Position numbers and translations under genes: made by a program
Shown here: positions 53,201 to 64,000 of the stretch, in pieces
How positions within the stretch are numbered: position 1 is the first letter of the stretch
How the letters are laid out: every line of letters begins with the position of its first letter
Assembly: GCA_013397075.1 (NCBI GenBank)
Contig: VWZS01000187.1
Location: forward strand, 2,255,083 to 2,319,082
Source of the DNA: Rhabdornis inornatus
Taxonomy: Eukaryota > Chordata > Aves > Passeriformes > Rhabdornithidae
DNA: 64,000 nt
Direction: 5' to 3'
The notes under the pieces: model-generated
The model's input: the letters and a program-made list of their open reading frames with translations, nothing else
What the model was told of the DNA's origin: nothing
Databases searched by the model: none

Positions 53201-56200
53201 AAGTTTGAAGGGTAAATGATGACTAGACAAGGTCACTGTATTAAAAAAAAGCCACCCCACAACTATAACACTACACTGTGCATGGGTTATGGAGTCTGTA
53301 ATGTTTTCTAATCTAATGCTCTTATCAAAACTGAATTTGTCCTGGTTTTAGCCATTCAATATCCTTTGGGGGAATTATGAAGGTGCAGTCTCTGAAATAA
53401 GCCAGAACTTCGTTTCTATCTTGTTCGTGCAGCTGAATTTACCCCTGATAAAAAAAAACCCCACAGTTGCTTTTCAGCTATCTGTTGGGCTTCCTATCAA
53501 TTGCTATTACAAATATAATGAACTGAGCATGACTTTCTCAGTAAGGCTCTGAAATCTGATGCAATTTGCATAATGAAATATGCTTGGGGTTCACGGTGTT
53601 AGCTAAAGTTAGCATAGTGAAATATCTCACAAAGGAAAAGCAACCTAGGTGGCTCAGATTAAAGCACAAAGAGATAGCTGTGGTAAATGGAAGTTGGCGA
53701 ATGTAAGCTAGAAATGATAGGTGAACTGTTAATGCTGTGGACAAGTGAATAATTGCAAAATGTGCCTAGAATACAGTGGGTTTCATGTAGTTTGACATCC
53801 TTATATCAAGACTATCACTCTAAAGTTTTCCAATAGTTTGTTGTTGTCTTCCTCTTTCTTACAGGAAGTGCTTGTTCTTGTGTTCCAGTCATGGAACACT
53901 GACCCCTGGAAAACAGTGGTACTATCAGCATTAAGGGAGTGGAGGAAGGAGAATCCTTGAAAGATTAAATATTGGATCATGGTATACCAAAGCAATGTTG
54001 TGACTTGGCTCTGGTAATATTTTGTTTGCCTAAGTAGATGTTAGCCATGGAAAACTGCATTCAGCTGTATTGTTTGTCCCTAGCTACCTAGCCTGTGACC
54101 CCCTGCAGGTATAGATGCTCAACTGTTTGAGGTAGAGGAATGTCATATACCTCTGGGGGACTGATTAATGTTTTTGTATGACTTACGTGCGCACTGGGAG
54201 CCTTGGCTGCCAGCTGTCAATAGTGATTTTGTAACCAAAAAACTGATCGGAAGGATCAGAATCCTAAAATGAGGAATGTCATGGCCTGATGTAAGCCCTT
54301 GCATGGGGGGAAGCTGTCTAGGCAAACTCAGTGCCAACCTCAGACTGCACTGTAGTTGCATTTAGACATATGTTGTGGAGAGGATGCAATGTGTTATAGT
54401 AATAGGTTTCCTTTTTCTGGGTCCAGTGGGAGCAGGCTGAACCCTCTGATAAGGATGTTGAACTGACTTTAGCCTTCTCAAGCAGTGGGGTCTGACTCTC
54501 ACCCTCACTAAGGCCTTTTTGACAAGTTCAGCCTGTTGAAACAGGAGATTACATTTAGGCTACTGGAAGTAAGACTTTGACTGTTGTCACTATGTTGTGA
54601 CCACCATGAATTCTATCCTGAATGGAGCACAAATCCACTTTTGTCTTGTCTTCTCTGAAGCAAGATTACCTTTGTTTCACCCTTGAGTGAAGAACCTGAC
54701 TCTTTTAAATACCTGATGGTAACATGGACTGTTTCCCTTACCCTTACTTTCAGCATCTTCAGCCGTGTGTGCCATTCTCTACATGCCATGCTCATGGATT
54801 TATTAATGTACCAAAGATGCTAAATTTACTTGTGGAACTATTTTCAGCCCAGATCACAGTGCTGCTTGGATTTGCTGATGGGCCTCTGTATTTCTTTGCC
54901 AACATTCCTGCATGTTTCTGGTACTTATTTATTTATTTTTCTAATGCCAGTTTCCTCTCATTAATTACTCTAAACCTATACAAATGTGATTTTCTCATAT
55001 TATAAGAAATCTCTTACAGGACATGGACCTTATTTTACTTCCTGAATATTATAGTATCTTAATTAGGCTATGTATTAAGTAGCAAAATACTTGATTAGGT
55101 CACTTGCTATTTCTGTCTTTTGCATACTAGTATCTGCAAGCTTAACCCTAGAGGCTGATTCTGGCTAATCATATAGTGCATAAATCATGAGTGGCCTTGA
55201 AGTAAGCAGCTTTGTAATGCCTCAGTCTCTCAGCCCTCCTAGGCCTCTTCCCCAGAGGATAATTTGACACCTGGTTATTGATTATGAAAAGACAGATGTA
55301 TATAAGGTCTCTCTTACTGAGCATTAAATGAGCTAGCTCTGATTTTTGAGAACCTGGTCTGTGACTTAAATAAGATTGGGCTTTTTTAGAATTAGGTGAC
55401 TGAAATACATAAAGCAATCCCTGCAGCAGAAATACGTGTCAATTATAATTAAGCATCATCTGTATGTGTGTGGGGGAAGAGGACTGAAACGGGTGATTTA
55501 AGAGCAAGTTCCTCCTACACTGCATCTCCTAGTGAGAACAAGAGTGAGCCTTGCTGCACTGCAGTACTTTTGCATCTCTTGTGTTTCTGAGAATCTGAAA
55601 AGTGGTCAGAAAACAAGTGAATGCCTAAAAGGAGGGAGATTATAGGGAAAGAATCTGAAGCATATTTATCAAACTCAGTATATCTGTGTCAGTCTGTAAG
55701 GTTTGGGACAATTGTGTGTTGGGAGGATGGTCACTGGAATTTCAGGAACCAGCCCTTGTTGAAGAGGAAAGTGATTTTTCATGCCAAATTACATTTTCTG
55801 GTTATTAGTCATACAACCCTGGTTGAGGTTCATGCAAGCAAGTTTGGGAGTAAAACGAAGTTACTTTTAAAATGCATCTTCTTACACTGGAAGAGCAGTT
55901 ACTTTTGGAAGGCTGAAAGAGGAATATTGGGGAAAGGATCAATCTAATTCCCTGCAAAAAGCCTTCAGCACTACTTTGGATTGTACCTGTTGAGCTCTAT
56001 GCACAGCTATTGAGTGTGCTCAGAACAGCTTTCAGGAGCAGAGAATAATCACTTTTAGCAAATTTACGCAGAAGGAGCCTGTCTGCCAAGCAGAGCCACC
56101 TCCCTCCTTGGTTCTGTTTATAAAAACGTTGTTTAAATGTGGAAAACAAGAGAAGAGCAAACAGATTCCTCGACCCACCCAGCACTTCCCTCTGCAGCAC

Positions 56201-59200
56201 AGCCACTCCTCCTGTGTGGGATCCATCACATGACAGGGAAACGCTTCTGGGAGCTGTTATTTTAAAATATTGGCAGCACATCTTCGGGTGGGACTGCTCT
56301 ATCTTGTATCTTCTTACTTCTCCTACCAGCTACTTCTCCTGTTTTATATGTTGCTCTGGCTGTATCAGCTATAACAACATAGCTTGTTGTTTGTCCTCTG
56401 TGTGACTTTTTTACATGCTTTGAATGAGGGTTGTTCTGTGGATGATATGCCAAAGACCAGTCACCAAATCTGACACTTGTGTGTCTCTGGAACCCCAGTG
56501 AGGAAACATTAATCTCCAAATGTCATAGATGGCTTTGGACACTGTATTAATGCACCCATATAGACCAGAGTGTGTCTGTGCTCAGATACATAGAGAGGCA
56601 GTGCTACTCCAAACTCAGATTATCTGTGCAAGGCATGATAAATGTCCCTGCATGTCCTTGCTCCCTGGTGCAGTAGTGAAGCCTAAACTTCAGTCTGACT
56701 GCAGGTTCCTGCTGTGCATTTTGCAGCAGCTTGCACTTAACTCTGAGCCTAGCTTCAGGAGGTCCTGCCTTGCAATATCCTTTCCATTCACTAGACAGCA
56801 ACCTCCTGCCCTTTTATTGTTTGGGACAGTTGTGCGTGGGGAGTGCAAAGAAGTGATAAAGCATATGTAAGCCCTCACATTGTTTTTCTACTGTCATGCT
56901 GTTTTGAATAGTAGCTAATGATATTTGCAAAGCTTCTTGCTGTTACACAGGTTTGTTCCATTCCAGTGAGGGACACCCTTTGCTTCTTGCTGGGTGTTCA
57001 GAAACAATGGACCAGTCACAAAAGGATTTTGCTTTACCAGTTGTTTCTGTTGGCTAGGCTACTTCTGATAACATCTCCTCCTGCTGTGTACAAAGAGTGC
57101 TTGAGCCGAGGGCTTTAATGTCTTGCATGGTCAACATTTTGTTTTAAAGGGTGTAGTAGTTTATTTTTGGAAGGAACTCTGAGGAGCAGCCACATAGCAT
57201 TGAACTCTCCTATCCTGTTTATCACCTCCAAATCCAGCCCTTCTCCCAGAATGGGTTTTTAAGATGCAGCATTGTGCTGAACTCTAAGGTAAGATTTGGC
57301 AGTAAGTTTTCTGCTTTTGGCCAAGTGTTAGTTGGCACAGGAATTGAAAATTGCTTGGAGATAAACTACTTAGGCTAATTCACACCTAGAATAATCTCAC
57401 ACACAAGTGGAGTTCCTTTACAAGTGAATTTGTTCTATTTTCCCCATGTGTTACCTTAAATCTGCTGGAACACAACTTTCATAGCCACCAAGGAAAGGCA
57501 GATTGAGTCAAGAATGGCGATACAATGATGGCTTGTGTTTTCTTAGCCGAAAACACTGTTTAAGAAGTGAGATTCCTGAGTTTTCTGGTCTTGTGTATCT
57601 TGTCCTTGTTTTGCCTGTGCTCTTGAAAGAGTGTTGCACTGGGCCTTTTCTGCAATGCAGGCAATGTACGAGAAGCAAGCAGAGGAAAAATTATTACTTA
57701 AGAGACTTGTCTAAGATAGATGGATGGAAACCAGCAATCCTAATTTGCAGACTCTTGGAGTTCCGAATAATCTAATTTATCTGTCTGAGGATAATTTTGC
57801 TAGACTTCCAGTTGAGTGTTCCAGAAGCATGACTAGATTGATGCAGCAAGAGCTCTGATGTGCCTAAATGCATTACTTGTGTAGTTGCTTAACTGAATGC
57901 TGATAAGCAAAGCTGCAGCAGCTCATGTGCTTAGATCTGCTGACTTTGATAAGACATGAGGCCCTTCTTCTCAAGTGCTCTTGAATTGGTGTTTGACTAC
58001 TCCAGTACTTCCAAAGCAGTTGTATCCAAGTCAAAACTATGGAGAAAACTCAAACTGAGCAAAGCCTCACAACCAGACTTGATTAAGGGGAGGTGTTGAA
58101 TGTTCATATTTAAGTGACAGGCATGAGACAAGGAGTACAGAAGACTGCAGTGTGTTCCCTATTGCTTAAATGCATCTTTGAAAACATTACCAAAATCTCC
58201 TATCACTTTGACTAATTAATAGGAATAGGGCAAGCCTTTTTGTTTACTGTGTCATCTAGCCTAAGATAACATGGCTCCTCTTTATTGCTACAAATGCTTA
58301 TCTACAGGGCTTGAAATGGATTTTCCAATTTTAGAAGAAAACCACGAATTTAAATCATGTTCTGCTTCCCTTCTGCAGAAGATCTTGGCATATACATCTC
58401 AAGTGGTAGTTGAGCAAAGAGCTCTGTGCCAGCCCGTGGAACAGTGAGCAGATTAGCAAGGCTCTGAATTAATTGGAAACACCAACTTCCTGGAAGACTT
58501 GCATCATACAAGATTTGTTTTTTCAAATGTAATTAAGCACTGAATGTGGATGGAAATAGAGTTGGAAACAAGGTTAGGGGTGCAGTGAACACACTAATTT
58601 CTCAGATTTTTTGTGGCAAACTGTACAAAATTTGTTCAAGCAAAATTTGTCAGTTCATACCTTTTTCTAAAAGTTATATGAGTGGCTGACCTGTTATTCC
58701 AGAAGCTGGGAACAGAGGAGTTGTTGCTGTCCAGGTCTTGCTAACTTTTCCAGCTGCATTTCCTATAGCAGGAGCTGAGGAAAGAACAGCTGCAATTGCC
58801 TTATGCTACAAAAGGATTCCCTCTCAGAGAAGAAATCCCCTGCTGAGTGGATTCACTAGGTTTTGAGCCTGCTTCGTGCAGAGTGTCACACATAGGGCAG
58901 CTTTAACAGCTACAGAATTCAGTCTTTCAAAGATATGGGTGGATATAGAACAGACGATTTCTGAGAAGTGATGTTAGGATACCCTTTCTGATGTTCCCTT
59001 CTCATGGATTTCAGTACATATTCTTGTGTGTTCTGTTAGGCACTGTATATGTGACTTGTAGTTCTCTCAAGTTAACCCCTAACTGTGAGACTTCTGTATC
59101 TTGTAAACAGTACCATCCGTGTCAGTAATGCTCTACTATCCTCCAGTGAGGATTTATCCTCCTGAGTACTGTATCAATCTGTAACCTCTTCCTAAAGTTC

Positions 59201-62200
59201 ATCTAAATGTAAACACTCCCATTTCATAACTTAAAATATTGCCTTTGCCTTCTCTAGACCCTGTGTGACTGTCTTATTCCTAACAGTGACACAAGTAGCT
59301 ATCCACATGCTCTACTTAGGTATTTCACCTTCGTCTCTCCTTCCATCAATCTCAGTGATCTCTTGTTTATTAAAAACAAATAATATTGACTGTATCTGTC
59401 TCACAAAGAACTAGAAAGAGTAGTGGCAGAAATTAAATGCAGAAGCAGTTGCTTTTTCTTCAAGAGGTCAATTTGACTTGTTAGAAGTGACAAGCCTCTA
59501 GCAGTACCTCTACCTCCTTGCTCTTTATGTGCCAATCTTTGGGCTTAGAAATGTAATGAAAATAGGATATTTATGCATACTGGAATATGCTTTAACAAGT
59601 CCATGGATTCTAGAAGACTGATCAGAGCAACTGAAATGTATTGTGCTAAGTGCTGTGATTTTAGTGTGTGTTTTGAACAGTGAACACTTTAGTGAGTGTT
59701 TGAATACACACCATGTAGATAGAAACAATCATCAATTTTCTGTTCCTTTTAGTGAAATACTCTGGCATCTCTCCCATCCAATACTACAGGAGTTTCCTTT
59801 TCCTGCTGGAGGTTGTCTTATTCCTTAAACAGCATTTACTTAAGCACAGAAAATTCTTTCATGTTTCTGGAGACTTTGCTTGGAAAGCAGTAGTAAAACC
59901 TCAGTGCAAGCCACAAAATTATTGTGGTAGTAAACTGTAATATGATGCTCACATTTTCAGCTATTTGATTCCTCTAAGCTTTTATGAAACACTTAGTAAT
60001 GTAGATCAATCCATGCTAGTGACAGCACATGTAGCAATAGAAAGTGCATGGTGAATGGAATCCTGATGACAACACGACTAGCACTTACTTGAAACTGTAC
60101 TGGCCTTGCACAGTGTTTCTGGTGGCTTCATTTGAGAGATGCTGTGGCAGGCCAGGTCCCTCTTGAAGGTCATTGGGACAGTAATTTTCATCTCATTCTG
60201 CTTCCTGTGAACTATGGAAGACAAATGAGCGTGGGGCAAAGAGACTTGCCTATGACTAAAATGTAAATCAGTGACAATAGGTCACTCTTGGTGGTGGGAG
60301 GAATGCAATGAATCACCACTCCTGCTAGCTTATCCTCAACATCTTTCCTGACTGGAAGAGCAGATGGCACTGCTACAAAAACACTGCCCCATTCCCAGAG
60401 CTAGGCAGCCGAAGCAGAATGAGGCGATGTTTGGCTAACGTTGCTGCAGGAGCACGCACCAACAGTACAGGCAAGCTCCCAGCATACCCATTTGAAAGGC
60501 AGGTAGGTATTGCTTTTGCAGCCTTTATTTTGAGCTGTGTCTGTGCTAGCAAAAGACAAAGGCTTGTTTCTCTTTTAAAATAGCCCAGCTAGGATTCCAG
60601 GAGTTGTTATCACCAAGGTATCTATCATTATTTTCATATCAGTGTTGCTAAAGGCAACCCAGGACAAATTGCCTGCAGCTTGAACTCTTATCATTGTTGA
60701 GCAGACCCAGGGTCATCTTTACTGGGGAAAGCCATTCTCTGCAGCCTCCTGGGATGCACTGCAATAGGAAGAGATTTGGGCTCTGGAATTCCCATAAAAG
60801 AGATTTGGTTGACACCTCTTCATCAATGCTAGCAGTCTCATGCTGCAGTGATTTACTGCTCTGAAACCTTCAGATGATTTTAAGCTGAGTTTGGACGTAT
60901 TTATTAGCGAAATTATATAAACTGTAGTGGAAAAGTTCATGGCATCTATGCTATGACTTTAATTACTGCTGAGGTTCTTATGTGTGGACTGATTTCTAGA
61001 GGATCTATAAATAGTACAGCTCTCAATGGGATAGAGCTGATTTGGAGTCCCTAGGATTTGCTTGGTTTTGTCTGGAAGACACTAGACTGTAACATTTTTG
61101 TTGGTGAGGAGGTCTCTGGCACCTCTGTTGGCTGGAGCACTAGAAGCTGAGACATCTAGTAGACCCTTGAGTAGCTGCAAGAAGCATTCACTAAGAGGAA
61201 AACCCAGAATTTGCCAGACCAGTACCATCCACTTAGATGCACTCGAACCTCCACTGTGCAGCCTCCCCTCCAGAAGTGGTGCTGCAGCATCAACATCACA
61301 CCGGTGATGCACTGACTTGGGAGACAAGTTTCCTTCCAGTGCTGGTTCTGACACAGATTGTGAAAGTTCATTCAAGTCCTACTGCTCTCATTCAGGTTGG
61401 GAAATTCACATAAACTTGGAACAAATGCAAGTTTGCACAAAACCAGAAGTTGGAGGGGAAGATTTTTGTTGGATGCTGTACTAAGTGTGGATCAGCATAA
61501 AGCAAATAGATTTGTCCTTCATCTGCCCTTTGTTGCAATTACTTGTAAAAGAAGTTTGTGCTTATTGTGAGAAGCCATGTGCAAGATATGACAGCTGAAA
61601 ACAATTGCTCTTTCACCTGTACAGTTCAGTCTTTAGGTGATATTTGAGATCAAAACATTGCATAACGGCCCCCTTTCCCACTTCCATTATATTTGACAGA
61701 TTTACAGTCTTTGTGTAGTAACTATCTAAGTGAAAACAAGTTATGCATCTGGGAGATAAGGGGGTGTGGCAATGTGCTGCTGGATGACTTAGCCTTTGAT
61801 ATATAACTTTACTATCAATTTCAAACATGAGTAGATGAAAATAGGTTCACACTGATTTTTCGAGATTTTTATCAGCATTTACCCTAAATCCAAAGATGGT
61901 TCTCTGAGACATACACTCTGCTTTGTGATCAAATGACACCTTGGGGGAAACTTCAATATTCTCCTTATGCTACAGCTTTATGTAAAGTGACCTGAAGGCT
62001 GTGATAAGGAAGTACTGCACTCTGACACCACCAGCCAGGGCTTTTTATGCTAAGAGAAATTAATTCCTGAGGTATGTTTAAGCAGCTGCCTTGAAACAGA
62101 AGAATCTGTCAACAGAATACTGTATGCGATGAAGCTCTAGCCATTTGGGTGGTGGAGAGAAGAAAAACATATCCACCCAATTTTTACAAAGGAGGAATAA

Positions 62201-63352
62201 ATTTCAACCAGCACTATGTGGAGGCAGGAGTTGAATCAGAGAAGACCTTTTCTGTTGTCACCCAGAAGGCAGTGACAGATCAGATTCATCTTCCCATTCC
62301 ATGTTAGCTATGCTGAGTCGGTCCTTGGTTTGTTTTATGGCTATTTAGTTACATAATCAGGGAAACCAGAATATCATTGAGCTCCAACTAAGTAAGTCTT
62401 CTTTGTCAGAAAAATGAAAAAAATTAAAGAAATTGATGAAAATGGCTCCACTGATGTTAGAGTTGGAAAAAAAGAAAGCTAATGTTTGAATGAATCCTCA
62501 TCCCTGATATATTTAAATTGAAATCCATGTAACTTAAAAACTGTTTTCAAAAATGCTGCATACTGCAGACATTCAGCACTTGAGGGAAAAAGTACAGACA
62601 CAAGAAAATTCAAATTGGGCACCTGCAGTCAGCAGTCACATAAAACAATTTTCACTCTCTTTGCTGCTCTCCTCTCTAGCCTTGCTACTTTTCCTTACAT
62701 AGTACAGCTCTGTTCTGAACTACCATGCTACTCCATTCCTAATGTCATGTAAAAAATGCTATAGGACATGTTTCTACTTCACCAGATTTAATTTATTTGA
62801 CATTTATGTCACCAAGATACTTGGTTAGTGCATTCAGTGTGCCAGCTTTATATAAACATCTCTCAGTTTAATACTTTGTGGAAAGCTGTGAGTGTTGTAA
62901 AAGACCTCAGTCACCAACACTGATTTTTGGAAAACACAGCCATTGAATTATCCTGATACACAGTTTTTGAGCAAGAGAGGCCATCATGAATCATGCTTTT
63001 TGCCAAATAAAGCTATAATCACATTTGGTTGCAGTTTGCATTCCACCTGCATATGCTGGCCTGCAGCTCAGACAAACCAGAGCCTGCATGTCTTGAGGTT
63101 CATGATCAGAGGTCTTGCAACTATTTTTTTAGTGGACAGTTCCATCTTATTTATATTTCCAATGGAAATTATCTCTAGTGTATAAATATGGTGGTGTGCA
63201 GAGAATTTGGTTTAAAAATATTCTTTTTAGGAAATAGAGCAGCAGTACTTTCAGAATTAATCATAATTTTCTGATTTACTGATGAGCATTAATAGATTAG
63301 GAGCGAGCAGAAATATGAATTATTAGTATAATGTGATATGTTGCTAGAAACA
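44249..63352. other. Gene-poor stretch, no exon assigned
   Basis: About 19 kb of AT-rich sequence with no CpG island, no confidently identified repeat family and no recognisable protein motif. Open frames (for example 54,724-55,005 plus, 55,621-55,947 plus, 61,082-61,375 minus) are short, of mixed composition and without convincing splice flanks. The single exon-like item is a 28-codon frame at 60,419-60,502 ending in a good donor, treated under findings. Confidence 0.45.
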
Positions 63353-63412
63353 TTAAAAATAATATAATAATATAAATAATATTAATATTAATAATATAAC
63401 ATAATTTATTAA
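63353..63412. repeat. AT-rich low-complexity tract (AATAT)n-like
   Basis: Sixty bases of almost pure A and T with recurring AATAAT, ATATAA and AATATTAATATT units, including short self-complementary blocks. Confidence 0.85.
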
Positions 63413-64000
63413 ATGACACTGTCATCATGCTGCATAACACCTCCCACTAAATATACTTCTGCTAGTGACAGCCCCACCTTTTCATGGCTTAGTAGCTTTG
63501 TATAGGCACACATTCTGCAACTATGTCCAGACCTTTTCATGAAGTAACAGAACTGGTTTGCCAAGACTCTTCATGTGGTTTAGATGCCTTTAGTTTCCTT
63601 GTCTCTGTCAGGGATAGACCAAGAAAGTGACATTTGAATTTTGTAAGCTTTTGGTGAGATTTGGGTCAGGATTTTGTGGACATTATGAACCATGACATTA
63701 TCTGCTTTTTGATCCCAATAAAAGGACTCTGCTCTTAAATGATCCCTGGATTTTATAGTCTACAATTGGAAAAAGCATTAACCATGTCCAAACTTCTGTC
63801 TGACACAAACTCAAAATAGCTGAGGGGAATGGATTGCATGAGAAGTTTTGGTCTTGTTCCAGCTTGTCTATGAACCTTGCACAGCATTTGTGAAGTGCTC
63901 AGCATCAGTTCAGGCACACCAAGTGGAAGACGGATCTCCTGTGTTCCCCATGAACCTCTCCAGAGATTCCTGCTCTGTCCCCTGGATATGGCAGAGCAGC
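63413..64000. other. Window end, possible LTR fragment near 63.7 kb
   Basis: No coding exon recognised. At 63,717 the sequence AATAAAAGGACTCTGCTCTT resembles the poly(A)/R region of the solo LTR at 28,616 (AATAAAGGGCTCTCTCTTGC), so a related LTR piece may be present; its ends were not found. Confidence 0.35.

Noticed and set aside
54724..55005. 93-residue hydrophobic plus frame resembling a membrane protein
   Set aside because: Hydrophobicity comes from T-rich sequence; no family signature or splice flanks.

Overview
The window is vertebrate nuclear DNA, almost certainly from a bird. Protein-coding genes are split by GT-AG introns, CpG islands mark promoters, and the recognisable interspersed repeats are mostly CR1-type LINE 3' ends plus short solo LTRs with TG...CA ends. 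There are no operons, CRISPR arrays or bacterial features. Two genes can be identified with confidence, both on the minus strand: ANXA7 (annexin A7/synexin) in the left 15 kb and EIF3F (translation initiation factor 3 subunit F) at about 21.1-25.6 kb.

Left to right: 1-1.7 kb is sequence downstream of ANXA7 with a TATC microsatellite. ANXA7 has twelve coding exons between 1,945 and 13,312; together they encode 457 residues, from a Pro/Gly/Tyr-rich N-terminal domain to four annexin repeats. Its non-coding first exon lies in a CpG island at about 14.05-15.1 kb. The 15.1-21.0 kb interval has no identified gene, but holds a clean 535-bp solo LTR (17,413-17,947), an A-rich tract and an unassigned minus-strand reading frame (19,585-20,046) interrupted by one in-frame stop. 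EIF3F follows with seven complete exons. Its first exon is almost wholly missing at a single 'n' (25,566), which I read as a collapsed assembly gap. Upstream is a CCAAT-box-rich promoter that looks bidirectional, with a plausible plus-strand first exon ending at 25,899.

The right 38 kb (26-64 kb) has no exon I can assign to a known gene. It contains three CR1 fragments (26.3, 30.1 and 43.9 kb), a second solo LTR (28,362-28,673), a small isolated CpG island with a CTCF-like motif (30.4-30.7 kb), short tandem repeats, a perfect hairpin at 32.36 kb and an AT-rich tract at 63.4 kb. It may be a gene desert, or intron of the divergent plus-strand transcript.

The two genes are functionally unrelated: ANXA7 is a calcium-dependent membrane-binding and fusion protein, while EIF3F is a core translation-initiation subunit. 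Exon coordinates come from reading splice sites and reading frames directly. UTR ends, transcription starts and LTR family names are inference. I did not find a convincing new biological system; the observations most worth checking are the collapsed EIF3F exon, the unassigned frame at 19.6-20.0 kb, the two target-site-flanked LTRs and the 30.5-kb CpG island.
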